DNA of 64,000 nucleotides from SMWD01 sp002729875 (lineage in GTDB: Bacteria > Pseudomonadota > Gammaproteobacteria > Steroidobacterales > GCA-2729495): the NCBI GenBank assembly GCA_036010905.1, contig DASCMH010000056.1, positions 3,287 to 67,286 of the forward strand. Reading direction: 5' to 3'. The notes under the pieces are model-generated. The model saw nothing but the letters and a program-made list of their open reading frames with translations, had not been told where the DNA came from and searched no databases. Positions 18,992-27,152 of the stretch are shown here, in pieces (the stretch's first letter is position 1; every line of letters begins with the position of its first letter). Made by a program: the position numbers and the translations under genes.

Positions 18992-19453
18992 TTACAACCA
19001 CCTGCGTACCCTGCTCTTATAGGCCAGATAATCATCGCCAAAAATTATCTCCAAAGCACTTTCTTCAGGTTTAATCTGCCAGCTATTCATGTACAAAACA
19101 AAACCCGCACATACAGCCAATGAAAAAATATTTGACAAAAACAAACCCCAGCCGATCAATACAAGCAAAAATCCAAGGTACATTGGATTACGAGTGCGCC
19201 GATAGATACCGTCTGTTACAAGAGATGAGGATTCATTCGGAGTCATTGGATTAAATGTTGTTTTTGCTTTTCTGAAAGTTAACCCACCGGAAATCGTAAA
19301 AGCAATTCCAACACCCGCTGTTAATACAAAAGCTGTTATCTTATACAAAATAGGAATTCTGATTCCCGGCAAAAGCAGGGAAGTCAGCTGCATAATCAGG
19401 GCAAGAATTATCATCAGAACTAGCGGTGGAATTTTTAGCTGCAGGTTTAGCAT
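18992..19453 (-). CDS. Isoprenylcysteine carboxyl methyltransferase (ICMT/PEMT) family membrane protein
   Basis: Integral membrane SAM-dependent methyltransferase-like protein of 153 aa, substrate unknown. About four hydrophobic helices are present; the signature TDGIYRRTRNPMYLGFLLV (residues about 83-101) and the C-terminal EE-type region KPEESALEIIFGDDYLAYKSRVRRW match the ICMT/phospholipid methyltransferase group found in bacteria. It ends a short cluster of unrelated small genes, 15 bp downstream of the next gene's stop. Confidence 0.85.
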   Translation of the reverse strand: MLNLQLKIPPLVLMIILALIMQLTSLLLPGIRIPILYKITAFVLTAGVGIAFTISGGLTFRKAKTTFNPMTPNESSSLVTDGIYRRTRNPMYLGFLLVLIGWGLFLSNIFSLAVCAGFVLYMNSWQIKPEESALEIIFGDDYLAYKSRVRRWL

Positions 19454-19468
19454 GCATGCTATTGCCGA

Positions 19469-19942
19469 TTAATCGTCATCACCGTGCGAGCCACCCGGCA
19501 GATCTGCCACTACAGCGATTGCCTCGTGTGAGGCCCGTTCCAGGTCTCCTTCCAGCGGAGCCTTGTCCTTATTCAGTTTAATATCATGATAAGCAGCGTC
19601 CTGTGGAAATAGTTCCAGATAGTAAGCAAGCCACTTCTTGACTTCCTCGGGATTGGTGTCGATTGCCACAGCTTTGTATGGTCTATCCTTCCCTCGAATA
19701 CGTAGCACAACATTAGCGCCACCTCGCAAATTGCGCCACCACTGGTTCTCGGAACCAGTAAAACATCTGACTGTGCCATCGGTTTGAATATACCTGACAG
19801 GTGTAGTGAAATTTTTCCCGCTCTTTCGCCCTTTGAAGGTTATCAGCATAAGACTGTCACTCCACAGGCCATGTAATGGTGACCGGAGCAGGAATATCAT
19901 GGTTGGATTTATTACTGCGAATAATGGTTCTGGAAATTTCAT
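19469..19942 (-). CDS. Nitroreductase/quinone reductase family protein (Ddn-like split beta-barrel)
   Basis: 157-aa protein of the family that includes mycobacterial F420H2-dependent nitroreductase Ddn. The diagnostic stretch is LMLITFKGRKSGKNFTTPVRY (residues about 32-51) followed by WWRNLRGGANVVLRIRGK. Whether this organism makes F420 cannot be judged from the window; several proteobacterial members may use other flavin-type cofactors. It sits 15 bp upstream of the ICMT-like gene on the same strand, so the two are probably cotranscribed. Confidence 0.75.
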   Translation of the reverse strand: MKFPEPLFAVINPTMIFLLRSPLHGLWSDSLMLITFKGRKSGKNFTTPVRYIQTDGTVRCFTGSENQWWRNLRGGANVVLRIRGKDRPYKAVAIDTNPEEVKKWLAYYLELFPQDAAYHDIKLNKDKAPLEGDLERASHEAIAVVADLPGGSHGDDD

Positions 19943-19993
19943 GCTAATTCACCTATACGCATACTGCCCACAATCAAGATCCGGTAAGCTGGC

Positions 19994-20293
19994 TTAGTAA
20001 ATAGCATAGGCCGTCGGGTTAACCAGAAGTGCAATACTGTTAAATGCTGTTGAGGCATATAGCAGGTGTCCGCGCTCACCTTTTCTAAACGCCACTACAG
20101 CAGCGGCAAGCCCAATTATTGCCATAACAGAAACCAGGATATTCGCCGGGTCAATAACCTCCGCCGGGCTATTCCCTGGTGATGGGGACGTCAAATCATA
20201 CAAGCGATTTGCCGACCAAATCAGCAGCCCTTTAGCTGCAGCAGTCGTAAGACCGAGTCCGAAACAAAATTTTGACAGTAAAGTAGGCTGCAT
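19994..20293 (-). CDS. Small uncharacterised membrane protein
   Basis: Not recognised. The start at 20293 (MQPTLLSKFCFGLG) is chosen because GGAGG lies eight bases before it; a longer frame to 20338 lacks this. The 99-aa protein has three hydrophobic segments (about residues 8-28, 50-68 and 75-95). It lies 51 bp upstream of the Ddn-like gene and could be the first gene of a three-gene unit. The 526 bp upstream (20294-20819) contain no convincing gene; a GGTGGATCA tandem repeat occurs near 20534-20560. Confidence 0.55.
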   Translation of the reverse strand: MQPTLLSKFCFGLGLTTAAAKGLLIWSANRLYDLTSPSPGNSPAEVIDPANILVSVMAIIGLAAAVVAFRKGERGHLLYASTAFNSIALLVNPTAYAIY

Positions 20294-20819
20294 TTCCCTG
20301 GCCTCCTGATGCCTGCGACATAAGAATTCTTCCAACAATATTTTTTCCTGGATGTGTCGGTTCTTTATGTGCGGGTAGTTGTACCATATTTTTATTCCTC
20401 ACCGATGGTATGCCGATAGTCAATGTACTACCAGGTCGTTTCCGGATTGTTAACTTTTACCATCCGACCGCCCTGCCGGCAGGAAAAATGTGCGTTTAAC
20501 CGGGTGGAGTTTCAGCGCGCACTGCTCTGATTGGTCAGGTGGATCAGGTGGATCAGGCAAGCAATCTAATCTATGCGCGATGCCTGTTCAGGTTATAAAA
20601 CCCGGGACAAATAACCTTTCGCACTCATCGGGAGACGGATTGTCAGTTTGCGCTGCAATACCTGAAACGATTCTTTATAACGCTATCGCGGCGCTGATCG
20701 CGGCTCAATCATTTAGCAGCAAACATGGGAAGTGAACTGCCGGTGTTGGTTACGGCGCAAATGTGTCTCTGCACTTCCGGAACTGCTACAAGCCTGAGCC
20801 TGAAACACCAGATTTGTTG

Positions 20820-21905
20820 TCAGCCATCGACCATGGTCTGCAAATGAGCAGTGGCCGCCAAAGCAAGTCCCTGTGGGTTGTATCCGCCTTCAAGCACTGA
20901 AACCACCCTTCCAGCACAATACTGATTTGCCAAATCCAGAGTCAGCCGGGTCAACTTGCGAAAACCATCATCCGTCACCTTGAATGTGCCAATCCTGTCA
21001 TCCACCCGGCTGTCGAATCCGGCTGAGATCAATATCAGATCAGGCTGCAATTTTTCCGCCGCACTGGCAGCATGATCCTCAAATGCACGGATGATATCGT
21101 CATCACTGGCACCTGCTTCTAATGGAATATTGAGATTGTATCCCTCTCCGGCACCTTCGCCGGTGCGATCGGGGCTACCCGTACCGGGATAGGTCTTCCA
21201 TTCGTGGGTCGAAAAAAAGAACACTGACGGGTCGTCGTAAAACGACCATTCGGTGCCGTTACCATGGTGGTAGTCCCAATCCAGAATCAAAACCTTTTCG
21301 ATGCCCGGCAGGCTTTGCGCGTAGCGGGCCGCCACGGCCACGTTGTTGAAATAACAAAAACCCTCGCCGGCGTCCACACCGTCATGATCTGCACCATTAT
21401 TATGGGCGTGATGACCAGGCGGCCGGATCGCACAAAATGCATTATTAATGCTGCCGTTGCAGACATCGCGCACAGAACCGAGCGATAACCTTAAGGCTTC
21501 CATCGCCGCAACGCTGGCATGGTTGGCTTTATTGCGGACCGAATCAATATGGGCAGCACTATGAACACGGGATAAAAAGGGCTCGGTCTTTTCCAGGGCC
21601 GCTACCGGCTGAGTGTGTTTAAGCACGCCCGAATCCCGAACCCGTTGCATCAAGTCCTGAAGGCGCCGGGGACTCTCCGGGTGACCGGGGCCTAATGAGT
21701 AATTAAGGGTGATGTCGCTATAAGCGAATCCGGTTTTTCGCCCCCGTTGCTGCGCCATCGCCGAACCGATACCCATTACCGACACAGCACCGAAAGCAGC
21801 TACGCCCAATGATTTCTCGAGAAAGTGGCGCCGGTTCGGGTCGCCAGGACTATCATCTGGTTGGGCGCTTAGATGGATCTGATTGCTCTCAGAACGCCTG
21901 GTCAT
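20820..21905 (-). CDS. Histone deacetylase-fold amidohydrolase with Tat signal
   Basis: Zinc hydrolase of the arginase/deacetylase superfamily; bacterial relatives remove acetyl groups from polyamines or other amines. Seen in the 361 aa are IRPPGHHA, EGFCYFNNVA, DWDYHHGNGTEW with the zinc Asp and His, ISAGFDSRVDD with the second zinc Asp, and LEGGYNPQG. Unusually, residues 25-50 form a twin-arginine leader (RRHFLEKSLG, then a hydrophobic run ending SAMAQQ), so export to the periplasm is predicted. The start at 21905 is preceded by GCGAGG; an upstream ATG at 21929 is possible. Confidence 0.88.
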   Translation of the reverse strand: MTRRSESNQIHLSAQPDDSPGDPNRRHFLEKSLGVAAFGAVSVMGIGSAMAQQRGRKTGFAYSDITLNYSLGPGHPESPRRLQDLMQRVRDSGVLKHTQPVAALEKTEPFLSRVHSAAHIDSVRNKANHASVAAMEALRLSLGSVRDVCNGSINNAFCAIRPPGHHAHNNGADHDGVDAGEGFCYFNNVAVAARYAQSLPGIEKVLILDWDYHHGNGTEWSFYDDPSVFFFSTHEWKTYPGTGSPDRTGEGAGEGYNLNIPLEAGASDDDIIRAFEDHAASAAEKLQPDLILISAGFDSRVDDRIGTFKVTDDGFRKLTRLTLDLANQYCAGRVVSVLEGGYNPQGLALAATAHLQTMVDG

Positions 21906-22045
21906 GACCTCGCTGCTGTGCCAATGCATTTTGTCTGCATATTATTGAAATTGTAGCGTTACCGTGCAGGTATATAAAGGCGTCGTTCGGCTTTGCTGCA
22001 ATGTTATACCTCGTAGATCTTAACAAGAGGTGTTTACCAAACCGT

Positions 22046-23071
22046 TTACTTGTTTCCGGCCCGCGCCTTTCTCACCGTCGACCTCTCCACGACACTTGCG
22101 CACATGACAATATTTTCGGGCTCAATATCCGGGTCAGCCAGCCTCTTGATCAAAATGTCTATCGACATATCTATCATCTCCTCAATGGGAAGGCGTACGG
22201 TTGTCAACCGGTTGATTCCCCAGGTCGCTGCGGCGGAATCCCCGAACCCGAATATACCGAGTTTCTCCGGCACATCGATTCCCAAATCGATAAGAGCGCC
22301 ATCCAGAACCCCGTGCGCCGTAACATCAGAGGAACAAATAACGGCGTCAGGTTTAATTCGGTTCTTCATAAGCCTGCCGATCGCATTACGACCGTCATCG
22401 TAACTGACGATATGGGCCTCCTGTGCCACGATTCGCGCGTTACCCTGATCTTCAAGGCTTTTCTCAATAACCTCGGTTTCCTGAATTCCGGCCTCACGAT
22501 CCGAGTCACCGCGGAGTAGAGCGAGTCGCTCGTAACCAGCGTCCAGCAGTGTTCGTGCAATCCTGCGGCCAATATCAACCGCGTCGCAAGTCACGCTGGA
22601 TGCACCGATCCTGGATGCCTCCCGATTCAACAGGACAATCGGTGTTTCCCTTTGCAGGCAGGCGGCTGCAATCATTGTTGAAGGCGAAGCAGAAACGATG
22701 ATGACCCCGTCTACCTGGTACTGCAGCAGCAGTTTGATAGCATCATCAGTATCCTGCTCCTTGTTAACCGTTGCCAGGATGACCTGGAAACCTTTAGCCT
22801 GCAATCCCTCGCTGAATTGTTTCAGCATCATGGCATAAAAAGGGTTTCGCCAGTCCGCCATGACTATGCCGATCAACCGGGACTGTTGCATGATCAGGCT
22901 TCGCGCAATCACATTCGGCTGATAACCGAGTTTTGCTGCAATTGCCAGCACCTTCTTCTTGGTCTTTTCCGAGATGCTGGCGCCGGGTGTAAAGGCTCTG
23001 GAAACCGCCGATCGCGATACGCCAGCTAACGCAGCAACGTCACGTGACGTAACTTTTCTTTTCTTACTCAA
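22046..23071 (-). CDS. LacI-family transcriptional regulator (LacI-1)
   Basis: DNA-binding repressor with a periplasmic-binding-protein-like sensor, 341 aa. The N-terminal helix-turn-helix VTSRDVAALAGVSRSAVSRA (about residues 7-26) and hinge helix NVIARSL are complete; the effector domain runs from about 60 to 330 with VDGVIIVSAS, VTCDAVDIGR and PDAVICSSDVTAHGVLDGA. The start is TTG with GAGGA just upstream. It lies 54 bp downstream of a decayed lacI copy and the FGE-like gene, so it may be read from the operator promoter at 24552-24580. A likely controller of the catabolic genes to the right. Confidence 0.93.
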   Translation of the reverse strand: MSKKRKVTSRDVAALAGVSRSAVSRAFTPGASISEKTKKKVLAIAAKLGYQPNVIARSLIMQQSRLIGIVMADWRNPFYAMMLKQFSEGLQAKGFQVILATVNKEQDTDDAIKLLLQYQVDGVIIVSASPSTMIAAACLQRETPIVLLNREASRIGASSVTCDAVDIGRRIARTLLDAGYERLALLRGDSDREAGIQETEVIEKSLEDQGNARIVAQEAHIVSYDDGRNAIGRLMKNRIKPDAVICSSDVTAHGVLDGALIDLGIDVPEKLGIFGFGDSAAATWGINRLTTVRLPIEEMIDMSIDILIKRLADPDIEPENIVMCASVVERSTVRKARAGNK

Positions 23072-23124
23072 ATTTCCTCATCCCGCCTTTTGACCAAGCC
23101 TCTTCAAAGAAAAGGATGTATAGA

Positions 23125-23529
23125 CTAACCCAGTTTATCCCGAGTACTCGCACAAATGACAAGATTGACCTTTAACAATGTCTCTTCGGATTCCAGATCA
23201 GGGCCCGCCAGTCTGGAAAGGAGAATGCAAACAGTCTACTCAACCACGTCCTCGAGAGGATACCCGACAGTTGTGATTTCGTGCGCCCCCCATGATGCCG
23301 TCACCCTGTTCCCGATTACCGATAGATCGTCCGGAATACTCAGCTGACGATCGATACGGGCACCATCCAAAACTCCAATAGCCGTATTATCGTAGGAGCA
23401 AAAAATAGCGCCGGACGGTTCGGCGCGTTCGAATAACTCGTTAATGCGCCGTCTGCCGGCCTCGTAACCCAACCCGCTGGCCAAACTCGCTACGTCAAGT
23501 GAAGTAATGCGCTTGGGCACCACAAGCAA
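23125..23529 (-). pseudogene. Decayed LacI-family regulator with internal deletion and nonsense codon
   Basis: The frame begins VPKRITSLDVASLAS, matching the helix-turn-helix start of the regulator at 43274-44287 (TKRITSIDVANLAG), then jumps directly to GLGYEAGRRRINELFERAE, which is from the sensor domain of that protein about 200 residues later. The copy continues to DDLSVIGN...EDVVE, meets an in-frame TAG where the intact paralogue has Lys, and continues in frame to a second stop at 23125 (ILLSRLAGPDLES; NLVICASTRDKL). The hinge, most of the sensor and half of the DNA-binding domain are lost, so it cannot act as a LacI repressor. Confidence 0.85.
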
Positions 23530-24483
23530 CTAATCTAACAGCTTACGGACCACTCGCAAACCATGACCGTCTCCATGCAAGGCTATTGGAAATCCACCTC
23601 TAATGGCAGGCCGCAAGAATCCGGGACCGCCCGCCCACGAACCACCTTTTAAAACCCGGGTCAGGCATGACTCAAGTTGATGTGCGCTGCCGTCAGTGGG
23701 GGCACCCTCGTGCGTAGCCCCGGCGCAATCCTCAGTCCATTCGGAAACATTGCCGAACACATCGTACATTCCCAATTCGTTCGGTGCATAAGAACCGGAA
23801 GGCGCACCAGCCGCATAACCGTCGTCGCACTCGAATAAACCGGGCCACCAATCCTCCGTGTACGCCCCTTTGAACCGGGCATCGGCACCGTTGAGATGCT
23901 GACAGGCTTGCGCCCCCAGGGACGAGGGCGCCGGCCCGTCGCCAAGCCCGGAACGGGCTGCAAACTCCCACTCGGCTTCAGTCGGAAAACGATAAGTCTG
24001 TCCCGTTCTGGCGCTAAGCCATGCAAGATAGGCGGAAAAATCGTTGTAGCTCAGACACGTCGCCGGGTAAGCATCGGTCACGTCGAATCCCGGGGCACGC
24101 CAGTTGGACGTGGGAACAAATTCCCACGCCTTGCCGACGAGTCCGAAACACGCTCCGCCTTCAAAGTCAGTCTCTTCGGCAAATACGGCAAACTCGGCGA
24201 TCGTTACTTCGCGGCGACCAATTGCAAACGGGTAGTCAATCTTGACCCAGTGTGCGGGTTGCTCTTCCCGGACACGCTCGGGCGGCACTTCGGGCGGAAT
24301 AAACTCACCCTCGGGCGATCCCATTTGGAATTCACCCGGCGCAATGCGAACCAACTCCGGGCAGACATCACAGTCTTTTATGAATTGCGCTCCGGGAGCG
24401 CCTGCATTTGTGCACGCAAACAAGAACAAGGATGCCAAAACCAGCAATACCGCCTGATTGCTTAACCGTTGTCCGTTCAACAT
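23530..24483 (-). CDS. Formylglycine-generating-enzyme-fold (SUMF1-like) lipoprotein
   Basis: 317-aa envelope protein with a lipoprotein signal ending LFLFAC. The FGE-sulfatase/C-type-lectin fold is clear: PGEFQMGSPEGE near residue 50, EVTIAEFAVF, YRFPTEAEWEFAAR, MYDVFGNVSEWTED and RVLKGGSWAGG with the ending HGLRVVRK. The cysteine pair used by true sulfatase-activating FGEs in the GGSW region is absent, so it probably does not make formylglycine. The start at 24483 has GGAG upstream; a longer frame to 24525 is less likely. Transcribed from the LacI-type promoter at 24552-24580. Confidence 0.85.
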   Translation of the reverse strand: MLNGQRLSNQAVLLVLASLFLFACTNAGAPGAQFIKDCDVCPELVRIAPGEFQMGSPEGEFIPPEVPPERVREEQPAHWVKIDYPFAIGRREVTIAEFAVFAEETDFEGGACFGLVGKAWEFVPTSNWRAPGFDVTDAYPATCLSYNDFSAYLAWLSARTGQTYRFPTEAEWEFAARSGLGDGPAPSSLGAQACQHLNGADARFKGAYTEDWWPGLFECDDGYAAGAPSGSYAPNELGMYDVFGNVSEWTEDCAGATHEGAPTDGSAHQLESCLTRVLKGGSWAGGPGFLRPAIRGGFPIALHGDGHGLRVVRKLLD

Positions 24484-24551
24484 TATTGGGCTCCTGGGAT
24501 TTATTAGAATTTTTCGGTTCGCCAATGAACCTGACCAAATGTAATGAGTTC

Positions 24552-24580
24552 ATGATAGACTGGGTTGCAATCGTTTACAA
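24552..24580 (-). promoter_or_regulatory. LacI-type operator overlapping the promoter of the FGE-like gene
   Basis: The palindrome TTGCAATCGTTTACAA occupies 24565-24580 between the divergent FGE-like gene and ilvE. Read on the minus strand, TTGTAA (24580-24575) is a -35 box, followed by exactly 17 bp and the -10 box TATCAT (24557-24552). The operator therefore covers the -35 box and half of the spacer. The site is also 39 bp before the ilvE start and may affect it. Confidence 0.75.
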
Positions 24581-24618
24581 TGTTCGAATTCCCTTGCCTA
24601 TTACAGAGAAAGTCCAGA

Positions 24619-25530
24619 ATGTGGCAACCAAAACTGATCATGATGAACGGCGAACTCGTGCCATTTGACGAGGCCGGGCTACACCCACTGTCACTTGCCG
24701 TCACCTATGCGGCGACCGTATTTGAGGGCTTGCGCGCCTATCAAACACCCGACAACGAACAATTTTCACTGTTTCGTCTGGCCGAACACATACGACGTCT
24801 GCAGGCCGGCATGAAGCTGCTGCGTTTTGACGGCACTTACGAGACAGATTACCTGCGTGATTGTCTGACCCGCCTGATTTATGCCAACGAGCCGGACGGT
24901 GACGTTTATATCCGGCTGCTGGTCTATATCGAGGGAGCCGGGCTCATGAGCACGACCGGCCCGGTGGGCTTCACGGCCGCAGCAATGCCGAGAACCAGGC
25001 CCAAGTTAGGCGATACGGGTCTGAGCCTGGGGGTCAGCTCATGGCAACGGTTATCTGATAACGCATGTCCACCGCGCATTAAAAGTACTGCGAATTACCT
25101 CAACGCACGATTGGTTTCCCACCAGGCAAAGGCCGACGGCTATGACGGTGCCCTGATGCTGACACCGCAAGGCAAAGTCTCGGAGGCCCCGATCGCGTGC
25201 TTCTTCATGGTTCGCGACGGACAGCTCATCACACCTGACCGCAGCAGCAATATCCTCGAGAGCATTACCCGCGACACCATACTGACACGCTACCGGGAGT
25301 TGACAGGTAGCCGGGTCGAGGAGCGAATCGTCGACCGCAGCGAGCTTTATTTAGCTGACGAGGCCTTCCTGTGCGGAACCGGGCAGGAAATTTTGCCCGT
25401 TACATCGATCGATCGTCTACCCGTCGGTAACGGCACAATCGGACCGATAACCGAACAGCTACGCCAGGATTATTTCGCTATCGTTCGCGGGTCTGTACCG
25501 GATCATCCGGAGTGGCGAACCCTGATCTGA
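24619..25530 (+). CDS. ilvE: Branched-chain amino acid aminotransferase
   Basis: Fold-type IV PLP aminotransferase interconverting Val, Leu, Ile and their 2-oxo acids with glutamate. The start at 24619 (MWQPKLIMMNGEL) is chosen since IlvE proteins begin close to this block; it gives 303 aa. Seen are SLAVTYAATVFEGLRAY, the PLP-lysine block RIKSTANYLNARL (about residues 154-166), SEAPIACFFM, and DEAFLCGTGQEILPVTSID. Although within the accessory region, it looks like a normal biosynthetic enzyme; D-amino acid aminotransferase is less likely. Confidence 0.88.
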   Translation: MWQPKLIMMNGELVPFDEAGLHPLSLAVTYAATVFEGLRAYQTPDNEQFSLFRLAEHIRRLQAGMKLLRFDGTYETDYLRDCLTRLIYANEPDGDVYIRLLVYIEGAGLMSTTGPVGFTAAAMPRTRPKLGDTGLSLGVSSWQRLSDNACPPRIKSTANYLNARLVSHQAKADGYDGALMLTPQGKVSEAPIACFFMVRDGQLITPDRSSNILESITRDTILTRYRELTGSRVEERIVDRSELYLADEAFLCGTGQEILPVTSIDRLPVGNGTIGPITEQLRQDYFAIVRGSVPDHPEWRTLI

Positions 25531-25547
25531 GCGACGCCGATTGCTTT

Positions 25548-26819
25548 TCAGTGAGTTGATCCGTCTGCTGCTGCGGAATCTTGCAACTCCTCAACCAGTT
25601 GCAAACGACTGGTCAACAGGGAAATGAGCACGCCGCCGACTGCAGCAAACAGAAATGCACTCTGCAGGCTATAGCGTTCCGCTACCTCACCCCAGATAAC
25701 CGCACCCAGCGCCAGGGATCCCATCATGGCCATCAAATTGATCGACAGACCCCGGGCGCGCAGTTGCGGCGGCAGCAATAGCTGCCAGATGATGTTCACT
25801 GATGTCATGATCGCGGTCCACGACATACCGGCAATCAGCATCGCAATCGCAGACCAATAGGTGTTTGACGACAGGCCGACAATCAGCAGCACCGAAGCAT
25901 GACTGGCGGTAGCAAAATCAATGACGCGACTGCGCGTTAACCGGGCATACAGACGCCCAAGAATCAACGAGCCCAGCACTGAACCGACACCAAAGCATGC
26001 CAGCAACATGCCCAGAGTCTGCGGGCGACCATCCAACAGGCGATTCACCACCGATGGAACAAGGGCAAGAAGAATGCTCATCATCAGAAAATTCAGCAAC
26101 GTCTTGAGCAACAGGCGACGCAGCGGGGGCTGTTTAATTGAAAACTGCAATCCCTCTTGCAACGCGTGAAAAAATGATTGCTTCGACGGTGCCTGTGTTG
26201 CCCGGAGGTTGCGCCAAAACAAGATCACCACAAACAGGCCGACGAAGGCCAGCACATTCAGAACGAACATCCAGCCCGCACCCCACAAACCCAGAATGAT
26301 ACCGGCCAGCCCGGGTCCAACCGCCCTGGCAATGCTGCTGTTCATGCCATTGAGCGTTAATGCGCTGGGTAACTGCAAGCGGGGCACCAGGTCCGGTGTC
26401 GTCGCCTGCATGGCGGGCGACACAACGGCAGCGGCAGTACCGAACAGAAAGGTCAGGGCGATCAGCGCGTTAGGTGAAATGGCTCCCGACAAGGTCACTA
26501 ATCCAAGCGCAACGGCAATGATCATCAGGCACCCCAGCGAACCCAGCAAAACCCAGCGCCGATCTACCAGGTCCGACACCACCCCCGCCGGCAATCCAAA
26601 CAGAAAAGCTGCAAAGCTGAATGCCGCCTGGACCTGGGCCACCTTCGCCGGCGACGGGTCCAGTTGAGTCATCAGCCATCCCGCTCCTACCGTCTGCATG
26701 GAAGCACCGATGTAGGCGAAGAACGAAAAAATCCAGAAATTCCGGAATACCGAATTCCCAAGAGCTGACCAGGTCCCTGTTTCACCGCTGGCGGCTGATT
26801 GTGTCGTGTCATCGGCCAT
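25548..26819 (-). CDS. MFS transporter, EntS/MFS_3-like
   Basis: Inner-membrane major facilitator with about twelve helices, probably an exporter. The start at 26819 (MADDTTQSA) gives 423 aa; an upstream in-frame ATG at 26843 is also possible. The order SVFRNFWIFSFFAYIGASMQ, FGLPAGVVSDLVDRRWVL, MQATTPDLVPR and GMNSSIARAVGPGLAG matches the group related to enterobactin exporter EntS. Its stop is 17 bp from that of convergent ilvE. A weak LacI-type palindrome lies 44-59 bp upstream. Confidence 0.85.
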   Translation of the reverse strand: MADDTTQSAASGETGTWSALGNSVFRNFWIFSFFAYIGASMQTVGAGWLMTQLDPSPAKVAQVQAAFSFAAFLFGLPAGVVSDLVDRRWVLLGSLGCLMIIAVALGLVTLSGAISPNALIALTFLFGTAAAVVSPAMQATTPDLVPRLQLPSALTLNGMNSSIARAVGPGLAGIILGLWGAGWMFVLNVLAFVGLFVVILFWRNLRATQAPSKQSFFHALQEGLQFSIKQPPLRRLLLKTLLNFLMMSILLALVPSVVNRLLDGRPQTLGMLLACFGVGSVLGSLILGRLYARLTRSRVIDFATASHASVLLIVGLSSNTYWSAIAMLIAGMSWTAIMTSVNIIWQLLLPPQLRARGLSINLMAMMGSLALGAVIWGEVAERYSLQSAFLFAAVGGVLISLLTSRLQLVEELQDSAAADGSTH

Positions 26820-26862
26820 GATGGTCGGGTCACAGTAACGCATAGAGCAGGATTTTCTAGTG

Positions 26863-26878
26863 TTGCACGCGTCTTCAA
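26863..26878 (-). promoter_or_regulatory. Weak LacI-like palindrome upstream of the MFS gene
   Basis: TTGCACGCGTCTTCAA has the central CG and TTG/CAA ends of LacI-family operators and matches the second motif (TTGCACACGAGTGCAT) at about 11 of 16 positions. No good -10 box is positioned as in the strong sites. Possible weak member of the second motif class. Confidence 0.25.
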
Positions 26879-27018
26879 TTGGCACAAGAGACAGTATCAG
26901 TAATGCAGTTCTGATAACTGCCAAAACCTTTTTTCAGCGCCTTTTACGAATCCCCAACTATCCACTTTTCAAGCCGCAAGCCTTTCATGGTGCGATTGTA
27001 GCGCCCCTAACCAACCCG

Positions 27019-27063
27019 ATCAGGTGGCCGACAGCTGGCCGCCACCTGATTCCAGGCATTTTT
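27019..27063 (+). terminator. Strong GC-rich hairpin followed by a T-run, without an obvious upstream gene
   Basis: ATCAGGTGGC (27019-27028) pairs perfectly with GCCACCTGAT (27041-27050) around a 12-base loop, and TTTTT occurs eight bases later (27059-27063). It has intrinsic-terminator form on the plus strand, but the only plus-strand gene upstream ends at 25530. It lies before the GPH symporter promoter, so it may isolate that gene, or end a small RNA starting near 26880. The T-run is further from the stem than ideal. Confidence 0.4.
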
Positions 27064-27083
27064 ACCCCCTTTCGGAGCCCGGC

Positions 27084-27123
27084 CTGTAAACGATTGCGAC
27101 ATCTCGCCCTTTCTAGTATTGTT
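27084..27123 (+). promoter_or_regulatory. Degenerate LacI-type operator and candidate promoter of the GPH symporter
   Basis: CTGTAAACGATTGCGA (27084-27099) matches the motif-1 consensus at 13 of 16 positions, 54 bp upstream of the symporter start. A possible promoter uses TTGCGA (27094-27099) as -35 box and TATTGT after 17 bp as -10 box. Weaker than the five strong sites. Confidence 0.45.
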
Positions 27124-27152
27124 AAAAACAATCACCGTCAGGCTCTCAAGGT

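Noticed and set aside
20490..20735. 81-aa frame in the gap before the deacetylase-like gene
   Set aside because: No ribosome binding site, low-complexity start (GGSGGSG) produced by a GGTGGATCA repeat, and no recognisable similarity.
21944..21966. TTGTAGCGTTACCG upstream of the deacetylase-like gene as a motif-1 site
   Set aside because: The spacing of the half-sites is wrong and the central CG is displaced; no promoter of the common geometry is formed.
22034..22052. AAACCGTTTAC stretch near the end of lacI-1 resembling an operator
   Set aside because: It covers the lacI-1 stop region, lacks the TTG/CAA ends of motif 1 and no gene starts nearby.
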